Shown: in pieces, positions 1 to 7,446 of the stretch
How the letters are laid out: each line of letters opens with the position of its first letter
Numbering within the stretch: the first letter of the stretch is position 1
DNA from: Streptomyces sp. 3214.6
GTDB taxonomy: Bacteria > Actinomycetota > Actinomycetes > Streptomycetales > Streptomycetaceae
Assembly: GCF_900129855.1 (NCBI RefSeq)
Contig: NZ_LT670819.1
Coordinates: forward strand, 4,712,001-4,776,000
DNA length: 64,000 nt
Direction: 5' to 3'
Program-made: the position numbers and the translations under genes
The notes under the pieces: generated by a model
Databases searched by the model: none
The model's input: only the letters and a program-made list of their open reading frames with translations
What the model was told of the DNA's origin: nothing

Positions 1-138
1 CCAGGCATAGCGGAACTCCTCGTAGCCGAACCGAGGCGGCCGGGGTTCCGCAAGGAAGGGGTATTCGTGCTCCCTGCGTGCCCGGTCAGATGGCGAGCGA
101 CGGGGAACGTCGGCAAGTCGCCCTGAAACGCGCAGGTC
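1..138 (-). pseudogene. Possible N-terminal part of an unrecognised gene running off the left edge
   Basis: On the minus strand the frame from about 138 down to 1 is open and reads like protein, ending in ...EHEYPFLAEPRPPRF then GYEEFRYAW at the window edge. A TAA lies a little upstream in the same frame and no ATG or GTG lies between it and the protein-like part, so this is either a gene with a CTG start or a 5'-truncated remnant. I do not recognise the family. Its place inside the putative integrated element fits gene decay. Confidence 0.3.
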
Positions 139-206
139 ACCGTCTTACCAGGTCAGGGCACACTCGCATACGCGATCTTCCAAAGTAGGGCTCTACGCGC
201 CGACGA

Positions 207-665
207 TCAGCCTGGCTGGAGTCGTCCCGTCGCGGTGAGGGTGGCCGACGCCGTCCACCAGTCGCGTGGTCCGCACGGATCGTGCGTGGTGTGGTGCACG
301 AGCCGCACCAGGATGTTGGTCCGGAGCACCTGCTGCCCGGCCTGGTCCGCGGTGAGGTTGATTGTCACAATGCGGCGTGGGTCGGTACCGGGCGGAGTCG
401 GGACGTACAGGCGTGCTCCGACTTCCCCGGCTGGGCGCGACACGCAGTGAGTGTCGGCGCAGGCTCGCACTGCCGACTGCGGGTGCGAGCGCGTCCACGC
501 CGAGACGTCTAGCTGGACGGAGGGAACCGCCGACACCGCCGAGGCCGCGCACACCGTCGGCTGGGTGGTACACCCAGCAACCGCACCGATCATGACCGTG
601 CTGACCCCAAGCAGTCGGACCATGCTGAATCGTGTCGCAACCGGCCCTGTGAAACGAGGACTCAT
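207..665 (-). CDS. Small putative lipoprotein
   Basis: Predicted 152-residue exported protein of unknown function. The chosen ATG gives a lipoprotein signal: basic start, a hydrophobic stretch (LLGVSTVMIGAVAGC) and a lipobox Cys at about residue 32, so the mature protein is probably anchored outside the membrane. An upstream in-frame ATG at 764 would add 33 residues rich in Arg that do not belong to a signal peptide, so I prefer 665. The rest of the protein has two Cys (after ACADTH and near DPCGPRDWW) and resembles no family I can name. It lies in the putative integrated element to the left of the tRNA-Gly fragment. Confidence 0.6.
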   Translation of the reverse strand: MSPRFTGPVATRFSMVRLLGVSTVMIGAVAGCTTQPTVCAASAVSAVPSVQLDVSAWTRSHPQSAVRACADTHCVSRPAGEVGARLYVPTPPGTDPRRIVTINLTADQAGQQVLRTNILVRLVHHTTHDPCGPRDWWTASATLTATGRLQPG

Positions 666-1130
666 ACCCGTTAGACCTTGCTGCACCGATTTTGGTTGCC
701 GCCGTAGCAACAACCTCATGGAGCGGGCTTCCGAGCGGAGCCGGGGCCGTGGAAGAGCACTCAACCGTGACCAACGTTGACAGTCGCCAACAGCTCAACG
801 GCTTCAGAGTGTTGATCCATTACGTCGCCGCAGGTCGCACGAGATCGGTTGTGGCTGTACAGCAGCGAAGTACAGCAACTACCGCGACCGCAACCGACCG
901 GCACGAGCCCCGGACGCCCGGCTGACCAGCCGAGCAGACCTCAGCGACCGCCCCGCCCGTAGTTCGCATCGAGGGGCAGGGTGAGTGTCTAACTGCGTGA
1001 CAACGTCCACGAACAGCGGCGAACAAGCGCGAACGTCTGCGGACCATCAGCGCAGGTGAGAGCAACGCCAGCCCAGGGCACCACCCCCGCCCAAGTTGCT
1101 TCGGGACGAAGAGGTCCCCTGCCCGAGTCG
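666..1130. other. Gap without a supportable gene
   Basis: No frame here combines a plausible start, ribosome binding site and protein-like composition. The open frames are Arg/Pro/Ala-rich shadows of GC-rich DNA. No tRNA or IS end was seen. Confidence 0.5.
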
Positions 1131-1166
1131 GCCCCGGGAACCCAAGTGCAGCTCGGTTCCCGGGGC
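1131..1166 (-). terminator. Hairpin downstream of the 1246-1692 gene
   Basis: Perfect 12-bp inverted repeat GCCCCGGGAACC / GGTTCCCGGGGC with a 12-nt loop, about 80 bp after the stop of the minus-strand gene. There is no strong T tract, as is common for Streptomyces terminators. Confidence 0.55.
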
Positions 1167-1245
1167 GGTTCCCTCTCCCCACCCCGGAGTGTCGGCCGCA
1201 CGCTGTACCGGCAGGTTAGGAAGATCGCCGTCGTCGAAGGGTCGG

Positions 1246-1692
1246 TCAGCGCCCGTAGATGTGACCTCGCACCAACGGGTCGTGCTCCAGGACGAAGTCC
1301 GAGACCTGCCAGAAATCCGCCAGGCGTGAATGCTGCAAGGCGGCTTCTCGGTCGAGCTTGCGACCGAAGAGCGGGCCGTCAGGGTGCGCAAGGCCTGCCG
1401 TAACAAGGGTGGATGCGGGCTCGTCCTGGCCGGCGACCGGCCCCACCCGACATGCGAACGAGACGTGGTCGTCCCACTGGTCGGACCCGACGCCCCACAT
1501 GCCGAAGATCACGTCTATCCACGCGTCGTGATCCCGGTCCTTGTGGTGGTAGCAGTTTGCGAAGTACACCGCGTAGGGCACGCCGTCGGCGTAGACGTAG
1601 TTCCAGGCTCGCTCGATGGGGGCTTGGCAGCAGTCGCACTGGAATTCGCGGGTCTGCCGGTCAGGGCCGAAGGTCAGTGACATGAGGGACAT
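1246..1692 (-). CDS. Hypothetical protein with CxxC-like motif
   Basis: About 148 residues if started at the ATG at 1692. The sequence is protein-like throughout, with a Cys-rich N-terminus (FQCDCCQAPIERAWNYVY), a second Cys/His group (FANCYHHKDRDHDAWID) and a Trp-rich middle (GMWGVGSDQWDDHVSFAC). The Cys and His spacing would suit a small metal site, but I cannot assign a family. Upstream sequence is Arg/Ser-rich and not protein-like, so a start near 1692 (or ATG 1683) is more likely than the longer frame. No good Shine-Dalgarno is visible for either. A hairpin follows at 1131-1166. It sits among other small cargo genes of the element. Confidence 0.6.
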   Translation of the reverse strand: MSLMSLTFGPDRQTREFQCDCCQAPIERAWNYVYADGVPYAVYFANCYHHKDRDHDAWIDVIFGMWGVGSDQWDDHVSFACRVGPVAGQDEPASTLVTAGLAHPDGPLFGRKLDREAALQHSRLADFWQVSDFVLEHDPLVRGHIYGR

Positions 1693-1981
1693 GATGAGGC
1701 AGAGGTCAGGTGCTGGAAGACCAGGGTCGGCAGTGCCCCGTGGGATGGTTCCTGAGGAGGCACTCAGCAACTGTGGACTATCCGTGGACTGGTCCGGCCT
1801 GATCTGTCGTGGGCAGGACCATGACCTGCTGCAATGCCCGGGTGCCAAGCGGCCTCCGGAGCCGTGTGCCGCTGGCGTCGCTTCCCGGACGCAGCTGAGG
1901 TGTCGATCTGTGACAGCACGTCGTGGGCGGCTGTGCCCCGTTTCGCTGAAACGGTCGGTTCATGGGCCAACCTGATGTAGA

Positions 1982-2020
1982 CCTGCTTGACCGAGCGTAA
2001 CGGCGCTTAGGTCAAGCAGG
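1982..2020. promoter_or_regulatory. Inverted repeat upstream of the 2036 operon
   Basis: Perfect 11-bp arms CCTGCTTGACC (1982-1992) and GGTCAAGCAGG (2010-2020), 17-nt spacer, ending 15 bp before the ATG at 2036. The position suits an operator or an mRNA hairpin over the leader. Confidence 0.5.
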
Positions 2021-2035
2021 GGGCTGGGGATAGAG

Positions 2036-2320
2036 ATGCGTGGAAGGGAACTGCCGTACCCGGACGGGTTCGGCCAAGAGGACGCGGCGCAGTGGATGAA
2101 GGAGTGCTATGCCGATGAGGGTGTTGATCGCTCTGGCGAGCCTGCGGTGCTAGTGCGCGCGAGTGCTCCAGCCAGCCGTGAAGTGTTCCACGGCGACGAG
2201 CAGTGCGGGCTCATTGTCGGCGAAGGCAGGCAGTTGGATGACGCCAGCTGGATGCTGCTAGGTGACGCGCAGGCGGTGGGTTATCGACCTTGCGAGCGCT
2301 GCGGTTCCCCCGAGAGGTAG
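2036..2320 (+). CDS. Small protein with Ada-like FH...C / GYRPCxRC metal motif
   Basis: Protein of 94 residues. The C-terminal half has the pattern FH(x4)C at His52/Cys57 followed by GYRPCERC with Cys86 and Cys89. This resembles the metal-binding module of Ada and related small domains, where FH..xC and GYRPCxxC supply ligands. I infer a single zinc site; the fold assignment is not proven. The start ATG follows GGGGCTGGGGATAGAG. The stop lies 6 bp before the HNH endonuclease start, with the ribosome site of the latter (GAGGTAGGAAG) overlapping the stop, so the two genes are probably co-transcribed. An 11-bp inverted repeat precedes it. Confidence 0.6.
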   Translation: MRGRELPYPDGFGQEDAAQWMKECYADEGVDRSGEPAVLVRASAPASREVFHGDEQCGLIVGEGRQLDDASWMLLGDAQAVGYRPCERCGSPER

Positions 2321-2326
2321 GAAGAT

Positions 2327-2818
2327 GTGACCAGCGCAGATCGGCCTAAACCGCGCCGTAGCGATGCCAAGCGCGCCCAAGACCAGCGCCGCCGTGAGCG
2401 CATGCGGAGCAACGGGGGCGTCGAGCAGTACACAGTGGGAGAGATCGGTGCACGCGATGACTGGATCTGCGGTCTGTGCCGAGATCCAGTAGGTCAGGCC
2501 TATCAGCACCCGGACCCGCGGTCCCCGAGTATCGACCACGTTCGCGTCGTCGCGGTTGGCGGCAGTGACACGCGCGACAACGTGCGCCTCACACACTGGG
2601 GCTGCAACCATGAACGCAACGCCAGTACCCCGCTGGGGACTGTCGAGGAGGCCGAGATGCAGCGCGCTGCCCTCCTCCGGATCCCCGCGCTCCGGGACTT
2701 TGCAGAGACTCTCAGGGCAGAGGACATGCTTCGCCGATCCCAGGCCTCCCACTCACCCGAGAGGTATCGAGCCAAGTTGGCGCGCCGAGTGGAGCGCTAC
2801 GAGCGCGAAGGACGCTGA
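2327..2818 (+). CDS. HNH endonuclease
   Basis: Protein of 163 residues with a GTG start just after GAGGTAGGAAG. Residues 1-35 are strongly basic (DNA-binding tail). The HNH core is clear: DWICGLC with Cys48 and Cys51, SIDHV with Asp70-His71 (general base), DNVRLTHWGCN with Asn85, His90 and Cys93, then HERN. The two Cys pairs would hold a structural zinc next to the beta-beta-alpha metal nuclease site. A basic helical C-terminus (residues 115-163) follows. HNH nucleases of this size are common in actinobacterial prophages and integrative elements, which fits this location. It is co-oriented with and 6 bp from the Ada-like small gene. Substrate unknown. Confidence 0.85.
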   Translation: MTSADRPKPRRSDAKRAQDQRRRERMRSNGGVEQYTVGEIGARDDWICGLCRDPVGQAYQHPDPRSPSIDHVRVVAVGGSDTRDNVRLTHWGCNHERNASTPLGTVEEAEMQRAALLRIPALRDFAETLRAEDMLRRSQASHSPERYRAKLARRVERYEREGR

Positions 2819-3113
2819 CCGCATACGCATCTACGAAGTCGCGTGCCACAACCAGCTAGAGCCCGGAGTCAGTCACGGTTAACGAGGGTGGCTGACGGAG
2901 TTTCTCGCGTCCGCTAGCTCGATCAACGAAGTTGCAGGTCAACTGTCCTACGTTCCAAGGTTGTCGGGGGTACACAGCGGGTGGACCGATCCCGAAGACG
3001 CTGCGTGTTGAACTGCCCGACGTGAGCCGTCGTTCTCAAGCGCCGTCCTATTCGTCAGTGCCTGTTACGCCAAACTCACGGTTGATGAGCAGCGCCTCCG
3101 CTAGCTTCGGAGT
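2819..3113. other. Intergenic stretch, no gene recognised
   Basis: No supportable coding frame, RNA gene or repeat was seen. GC content looks lower than in the flanking Streptomyces genes. Confidence 0.4.
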
Positions 3114-3203
3114 GTGACTCTTGAGCTGCCTCATCCGACGGCACCGGTCGTCGTCCACTGCCCTGAGTGCGATAAGCCAGTAGCGGAAGGGCCCTGGTCG
3201 TGA
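3114..3203 (+). CDS. 29-residue CPEC peptide overlapping the DUF4145 gene
   Basis: GTG-started frame of 29 codons containing HCPECDKPVAEGPW, a half zinc knuckle. Its TGA (3201-3203) overlaps the GTG (3200-3202) of the next gene in a GTGA junction. DUF4145 proteins often start with a Cys-pair zinc element, so this may be the original N-terminus of the next gene separated by a frameshift, or a translationally coupled leader ORF. The sequence cannot decide between these. Confidence 0.4.
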   Translation: MTLELPHPTAPVVVHCPECDKPVAEGPWS

Positions 3204-3787
3204 CCCAGGACGATGACCTCGAAGGACGCTGGTCTGACCCCGTACGGGTCTACCCACCTACGGGTGGTCAGCTCAGCTTCAGCGTTCCGAGCAAGCTGCG
3301 CGACGAGTGTGAAGAAGCTCGCCGTTGCTTCACCAGCAAGTCCTTCACTGCTACGGCTGTCATGGTCCGACGGGTCCTCGAAGGTCTCTGCCACGACCAA
3401 GGAGCGACCGCGAAGCCACTGATAAATGCGCTCAAGCAACTCGCGGCCGACGGGAAGCTTGATGGTCGCTTGCTTGAGTGGGCCCAGGAGTTGCGAGGTC
3501 TCGGTAACCACGGAGCGCACCACACCGGCATACCGGTACAGAGGCAGGATGCACATGATGCTCTGCTGCTCACAGAAGCAATCTTGAACTACGTATACGC
3601 CCTCCCCATGCAGTTCGAGGCATTCCGGCGGCGCAGGGCAGGTGAGCCTCCGTTGCTCCCGCCGGCCCTCGCAAGCATCCAGGTGCAGCAAGCTCCTTCG
3701 GCCGAAGCGGTGTTCCCCGGCGATGGGCCGAGCGCCTGCACCACAAGCGCACCAGATACAGCGGGGAGCAGCGGGGAACCACGGTGA
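3200..3787 (+). CDS. DUF4145-domain protein
   Basis: Protein of 195 residues. Residues 20-140 match the DUF4145 pattern: an acidic/Arg helix (DECEEARRCFTSKSFTATAVMVRRVLEGLC), a lysine-rich segment with LINALKQLAADGKLDGRLLEW, and the characteristic ELRGLGNHGAHH before a final helix. The domain occurs alone or fused to restriction and other defence-type enzymes, and its biochemical role is unknown. The C-terminal 50 residues are low-complexity. The GTG start overlaps the stop of a short CPEC-encoding frame, so the true N-terminus may be longer. It lies about 75 bp left of the tRNA-Gly fragment, making it the last gene of the putative integrated element. Confidence 0.65.
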   Translation: MTQDDDLEGRWSDPVRVYPPTGGQLSFSVPSKLRDECEEARRCFTSKSFTATAVMVRRVLEGLCHDQGATAKPLINALKQLAADGKLDGRLLEWAQELRGLGNHGAHHTGIPVQRQDAHDALLLTEAILNYVYALPMQFEAFRRRRAGEPPLLPPALASIQVQQAPSAEAVFPGDGPSACTTSAPDTAGSSGEPR

Positions 3788-3792
3788 AAGCA
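3761..3792 (+). repeat. Tandem AGCGGGGA motif near the attachment site
   Basis: AGCGGGGAGC followed by AGCGGGGAACCACGG, overlapping the end of the DUF4145 gene and about 75-100 bp from the tRNA core. A near copy lies at 44825-44855. The position suits arm-type integrase sites, but this is inference. Confidence 0.4.
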
Positions 3793-3860
3793 TGCCGGCC
3801 CGGTTAGACGGTTCTGCAGCCATCCGCCGAGGTGAGCGCCCGAACGGGCCCCAGATGACC

Positions 3861-3909
3861 GCAGCTTCCCAAGCTGAGAGCGCGAGTTCGATTCTCGTCA
3901 CCCGCTCCA
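3861..3909 (+). other. attR-like 3' half of tRNA-Gly(CCC)
   Basis: The sequence from the anticodon arm to the CCA-like end of a glycine tRNA is present without its 5' half: anticodon stem-loop CAGCTTCCCAAGCTG (anticodon CCC), variable region, T-arm GCGAGTTCGATTCTCGT and acceptor strand CACCCGCTCCA. The 45 bases upstream do not form the acceptor 5' strand or the D-arm. A lone tRNA 3' end followed by a tRNA-type terminator is what site-specific integration into a tRNA gene leaves at the distal junction. The restored full tRNA and the integrase would then lie to the left of this window. Confidence 0.8.
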
Positions 3910-3914
3910 TGACT

Positions 3915-3941
3915 AAGGCCCAGGTCAGAGACCTGGGCCTT
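3915..3941 (+). terminator. Terminator following the tRNA-Gly fragment
   Basis: AAGGCCCAGGTC / GACCTGGGCCTT stem with a 3-nt loop, 6 bp after the tRNA 3' end, as usual for Streptomyces tRNA genes. It marks native chromosome to its right. Confidence 0.8.
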
Positions 3942-4095
3942 GTCTGTTGTCTAGTCCAATTCGAGTGCCACTTGCCCTTCGCGTGCCAAGTCGGCAGGTA
4001 GTGGCTGCACCCCAGAAGCACGGCTGCCGCCGTCGGCACGGACCGGAAAGCGACACCATGCCAGCGGCGAGCAGTACCACGAGGCGAGCGCCCAC

Positions 4096-4134
4096 AAACG
4101 CAGAGATCCCGCCCGATCGAAATGATCGGACGGG
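4096..4134. repeat. Direct repeat copy 1 flanking the S9 peptidase gene
   Basis: AACGCAGAGATCCCGCCCG followed by ATCGAAATGATCGGACGGG. The same string with one base change occurs at 6534-6572. Each copy can fold through CCCGCCCGATC / GATCGGACGGG, so it may also act as a terminator for the peptidase gene, which ends at 4437 on the minus strand. Confidence 0.7.
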
Positions 4135-4229
4135 TACAACTGCCGGACTCTGGAAGCCCGCTGCTCGCGGCCCCGCCGAACCGGCCGCCGACGACAGCAG
4201 CCGCCCCACGCCCCGCCGGCCACACGTTC

Positions 4230-4420
4230 GTCGGCGTGGAACCGTCCCACCACGCCGTCGACATCGCCACCCGCGTGCCCCGGCAGTACACCGGCGTCGC
4301 AGGCGAGGTCACCAACTGCCGGGCCGGGGTGTCGCTGCACCTGGCGTCCGCCAACGCGTCGGCCGCGGTGAACCGGCGTCCGTTCCTGCCCAAAAGCAGG
4401 GATCCCGCCTCGTCGAAGGC
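4230..4420 (+). pseudogene. IS701-type transposase remnant
   Basis: The plus frame reads GHTFVGVEPSHH...RVPRQYTGVAGEVTNC then RAGVSLHLASANAS and RRPFLPKS. This matches the central DDE region of Streptomyces IS701-family transposases (ARQYTG..GR.ENCQVGVFL...LYLPKSW). No start and no C-terminus remain, and flanking sequence is unrelated. The reading of SRDP in place of SW suggests mutational decay. Confidence 0.7.
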
Positions 4421-4436
4421 CGACGCCCGCCCGCGG

Positions 4437-6449
4437 TCACAGCAGTCCGGGCCGCTGCCACTCGGCACCGAGGACGTGGTGGTCGAGGAAGTTCAGGAAC
4501 GCCTCGTACCAGACCTGGATGTGGCCCGGGGAGAGGATCCAGTGGTTCTCGTCCGGGAAGTACAGGTACTTCGCAGGCACCTCGAACCGCTGCAGATCCT
4601 GGAAGAGCGCGGCGCCCTGGCCGACCGGCACGCGGTAGTCCTTCGCGCCGTGGATGACCAGCATCGGCGTACGGATCTTCGCGGCGTCCAGGTACGGGGA
4701 GTGCGCCTCGTACCGCTCGGGCCGGGTCACCGGGTCCCCGAAGATGCACTGGAAGTACCAGGGCGCGTCGGTGTCGCCCTGGAAGGACCGCAGGTCCCAC
4801 AGGCCCGCGTGACTCACGATCGCCTTGAACCGATCGGTGCTCGTGGCGACCCGGTTGGCCATGTAGCCGCCGTAGGAGCCGCCCCCGAGCGCGGTGCGCG
4901 CGGCATCGATGTCGTCACGGGCCTCGGTTGCGTCGGTCAGCGCCATCACGTCCGTGTACGGGACCCCGCCCCACTGCCCCCAGCCGCGCCGGTGGCCCTG
5001 CTGACCGTAGCCGGTCGACAGGGCCGGGTCGGGCAGCAGCACCGCGTAGCCGCGGGCCGCGAACGGCCACGGGTTCCACCGCCAGGTCCAGCCGTTCCAG
5101 CTGCCCTGCGGCCCGCCGTGCACGGCGACGAGCAGCGGCGCGGGGTTCTCGGCCGACGCGCCCTCGGGCAGCACGAGCCAGCCGCGCAGCCGGTACCCGT
5201 CCGCCGCGTTGGCGTGCACCTCGGTGAGGGTGCCCGGCAGCGCGTCGAACGCACCGGGGGCGGGCAGCTCGACCGGCGTCTGGTCGGCGACGCCGGCCTC
5301 GAACCTGACCGGCCGCGGCGGCGAGTCGATCGCGTTGCGCAGCGCGTACAGCGTCCGCCCTTCGGGGGCCACGCAGAGCGAGCCGTACGCGCCCGAGGCG
5401 GTGAGCCGGGTCACGGCGCCGTCCGCGTCCCGCCGGAAGACGGGCGCGTGCCCCTCCACATCGGCCACGAAGAAGAGGGCGTCGTCGACCGGCGAACAGA
5501 CGGCGCCGACGGGCCAGTTGTCGAACCCGGGCAGCAGATCGACGGCCTCGCCGCCGTCCACGCCGACCCGGACGAGCGTCATGTCCATCGACTCGTCGTA
5601 AGTCGGCCACGTCATCCGCGAGCACACGACCGCCGAGCCGTCGTGCGTGAACACCGGCGCCTCGTAGAGGTGCTCCACATCGCCCAGGACGAAGACCTCC
5701 TCGCCGGTGGCCGCGTCTGCCACCACCACGGCGGTGCGGTTCTCGGCGGGCACCCGGCCGGGTACGAACCGGGTGTAGGCCACTCGCGTCCCGTCGGGCG
5801 ACAGCGCCACGTCCCCGGGGTGCTCGAGGCCGACGCCCTGCCCGCCGGCATCGACCACGGCGCCCTCGGCCCCCGCGCGCACGAAGGTGTGCTGTTCCTC
5901 GGGGCCGAGATCGCGGTCCCAGGCGCGGGTCGGCCCGGCCTCGTACAGGATCGCGGTGACCTTCGCGTCCTTGCGCGCCGTGCGCAGCTTGCCGTGTGCG
6001 TCGGCGTCGGCGGCCCCGGGCAGCAGCCCGGCGGTGTGGGCCAGCGCGCCGGAGTCCCGGGCGACGGTGAACGCGGTGATCCCGCCCGGGTGCCGGGCCA
6101 CGACGGCGGCCTCACCACGCCCGGGCAGCGCCCACAGCGCGGCGCCCTCGTGCTTGTCCTCCTCACTGTCGTCCTCGCGTTCCGACAGGAAGTACAGCAC
6201 CCCGTCCGGGCCGAACGCGGGCCCGGACTCGCCCTTCCCCGACCGGGTCAGGCGCAGCGCCTCGCGCTCCCCGGCCGGATCGATCTCCCACAGCCCGGAC
6301 ACGAACCTGGTCCGGTCCTCCGACAACGTCTGCACGGCGGCGACGAGACGGCCACCGTCGGCGGACAGCGCAAGGGAGTTGACGCGAGGCTGGGCGAGGA
6401 ACGCGGGCAGGTCGTGGAAGGCGGTCGTGCCACCGGGGATCGCAGACAT
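4437..6449 (-). CDS. S9 family peptidase (prolyl oligopeptidase / acylaminoacyl-peptidase type)
   Basis: Protein of 670 residues, normal for the family. The N-terminal 400 residues have beta-propeller repeats (LALSADGGRLVAA, VALSPDGTRVAYT, VCSPVDDALFF). The C-terminal alpha/beta-hydrolase domain holds the oxyanion-type HGGPQGSW, nucleophile elbow GGGSYGGYM (Ser525), Asp604 in HGAKDYRVP and His636 in DENHWIL. This triad cleaves short peptides in the cytoplasm; no signal peptide is present. The start ATG at 6449 is followed by a plausible MSAIPGGTTAFHDLPAF. The gene stands alone between transposase remnants and is bracketed by near-identical direct repeats (4096 and 6534), suggesting the segment moved or was duplicated as a unit. 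Confidence 0.93.
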   Translation of the reverse strand: MSAIPGGTTAFHDLPAFLAQPRVNSLALSADGGRLVAAVQTLSEDRTRFVSGLWEIDPAGEREALRLTRSGKGESGPAFGPDGVLYFLSEREDDSEEDKHEGAALWALPGRGEAAVVARHPGGITAFTVARDSGALAHTAGLLPGAADADAHGKLRTARKDAKVTAILYEAGPTRAWDRDLGPEEQHTFVRAGAEGAVVDAGGQGVGLEHPGDVALSPDGTRVAYTRFVPGRVPAENRTAVVVADAATGEEVFVLGDVEHLYEAPVFTHDGSAVVCSRMTWPTYDESMDMTLVRVGVDGGEAVDLLPGFDNWPVGAVCSPVDDALFFVADVEGHAPVFRRDADGAVTRLTASGAYGSLCVAPEGRTLYALRNAIDSPPRPVRFEAGVADQTPVELPAPGAFDALPGTLTEVHANAADGYRLRGWLVLPEGASAENPAPLLVAVHGGPQGSWNGWTWRWNPWPFAARGYAVLLPDPALSTGYGQQGHRRGWGQWGGVPYTDVMALTDATEARDDIDAARTALGGGSYGGYMANRVATSTDRFKAIVSHAGLWDLRSFQGDTDAPWYFQCIFGDPVTRPERYEAHSPYLDAAKIRTPMLVIHGAKDYRVPVGQGAALFQDLQRFEVPAKYLYFPDENHWILSPGHIQVWYEAFLNFLDHHVLGAEWQRPGLL

Positions 6450-6533
6450 GCGGACGATTCTTGCTCGCGAAGGAGGCGGTGAACAGCGGATTGCGGGCGC
6501 CGCCCGCCAGGGGTGCCTGCCGCCCGTCCGGCG

Positions 6534-6575
6534 AAACGCAGAGATCCCGCCCGATCGAAGTGATCGGACGGGATC
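6534..6575. repeat. Direct repeat copy 2, also a perfect hairpin
   Basis: Same sequence as at 4096 with one substitution (GAAG for GAAA). Here the palindrome is longer: GATCCCGCCCGATC / GATCGGACGGGATC, with one G-T type mismatch. Likely a terminator-like hairpin upstream of the peptidase gene. Confidence 0.7.
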
Positions 6576-6789
6576 CCGTCAACCGCCTACGAGCTGACTC
6601 GTGAACGGCGCTGGAGCGGTGGCCGATCTGATCGGCTCGTTGAACGAGACGAACTCCGGGCGCGGGCGGATGGTGCCAACCTCTGCATCCCGGGCACTTC
6701 CGCGAACGGTGGCAGCCTGGACGCACGCCACATGCTCACAGAGGCAGCGATACCGTCGATCAGGGACACGGACTTCGTCCGCTTCGTGC

Positions 6790-7026
6790 GGGCCGACTTC
6801 CCTTTGACGCGGGCTCCGGCGGCGGGTCGGTCCGGGCGCCGGCCCCATGCTGTTGAGCACGCACGATGGCGGAGTCCACCGCGATGTCCCAGTCGACCTC
6901 CCTCGCGGCATCGGCCGCGGCTTGCACCTGCTGCAGCAAGCGTTCCCAGGTGCCGTCGGCCGACCAGAGCCGATGGCGTTCAAGACCGTCTTCCACGGCC
7001 CGAACCGCTCCGGCAGATCCCGTCAC
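6790..7026 (-). pseudogene. IS5-family transposase remnant
   Basis: The minus frame contains ERHRLWSADGTWERLLQQV, then EVDWDIAVDSAIVRAQQH and GARTDPPPEPASKGSRPA. This is the N-terminal to middle part of the IS5/ISL2-type transposases common in Streptomyces (HRLW..DGTW..LL...VDW....DST.VRAHQH.AGA). The first catalytic aspartate (VDSAIVRA) remains, but the N-terminus and the whole C-terminal DDE part are missing. Confidence 0.75.
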
Positions 7027-7047
7027 AGGTCCTTCAAGCGCCTCGGC

Positions 7048-7446
7048 TCAGACCTTCTCCGAACTCACGCGTGGGTGCTCGGCGGTGAGCAGCCCGATGT
7101 CTTCCACATCGGAAGTCAGGATCGTCACCCGGCCGGGATGCTGCAGGGCGGTCGCGCACAGCATGGCGTCGATGGCGTACTTGTGGCCGTGCAGCCCCGC
7201 TGCGCGCAGCAAAGCGCCGGCGGATTGCGCGACGGCCTGGGTCACCGGCTCGACACTCAGGCGGGACAGGGCCCACTTCAGTGCGGCATCGTTGATCTTC
7301 GGGTGGATCACCTCGACCAGCACGGCGACTGAGGTGATCACTGGCAGGTCCGCGTCGCGAGCCGCCGTCAGCCACTCGTGGATTTCCCGATCACGCTGTA
7401 CGGCCTTCGCCAGGCACTCGCTGTCCAGGACCAGGGCACCGCTCAC
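7048..7446 (-). CDS. PIN-domain toxin (VapC-like)
   Basis: Protein of 132 residues starting VSGALVLDSECLAKAV at a GTG that overlaps the preceding stop in GTGA. The PIN nuclease acidic set is visible: Asp8, Glu45 (LVEVIHP), Asp93 (YAIDAMLCATA) and Asp113/Asp116 (LTSDVEDI). VapC enzymes are Mg-dependent RNases, often against tRNA or rRNA. The partner upstream is only a C-terminal antitoxin stub, so neutralisation in this cell is uncertain. Longer in-frame extensions upstream read through the stub and an IS605-like end and are not protein-like. Confidence 0.75.
   Translation of the reverse strand: MSGALVLDSECLAKAVQRDREIHEWLTAARDADLPVITSVAVLVEVIHPKINDAALKWALSRLSVEPVTQAVAQSAGALLRAAGLHGHKYAIDAMLCATALQHPGRVTILTSDVEDIGLLTAEHPRVSSEKV

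Noticed and set aside
3131..4468. 445-codon minus-strand frame across the tRNA fragment
   Set aside because: It runs through the tRNA 3' half, its terminator and a plus-strand transposase remnant, with no protein-like composition.
4122..6482. Very long plus-strand open frame opposite the S9 peptidase
   Set aside because: It is a high-GC shadow: the minus strand holds a complete peptidase with catalytic triad, while the plus frame is Arg/Pro/Val/Gly-rich without domains.
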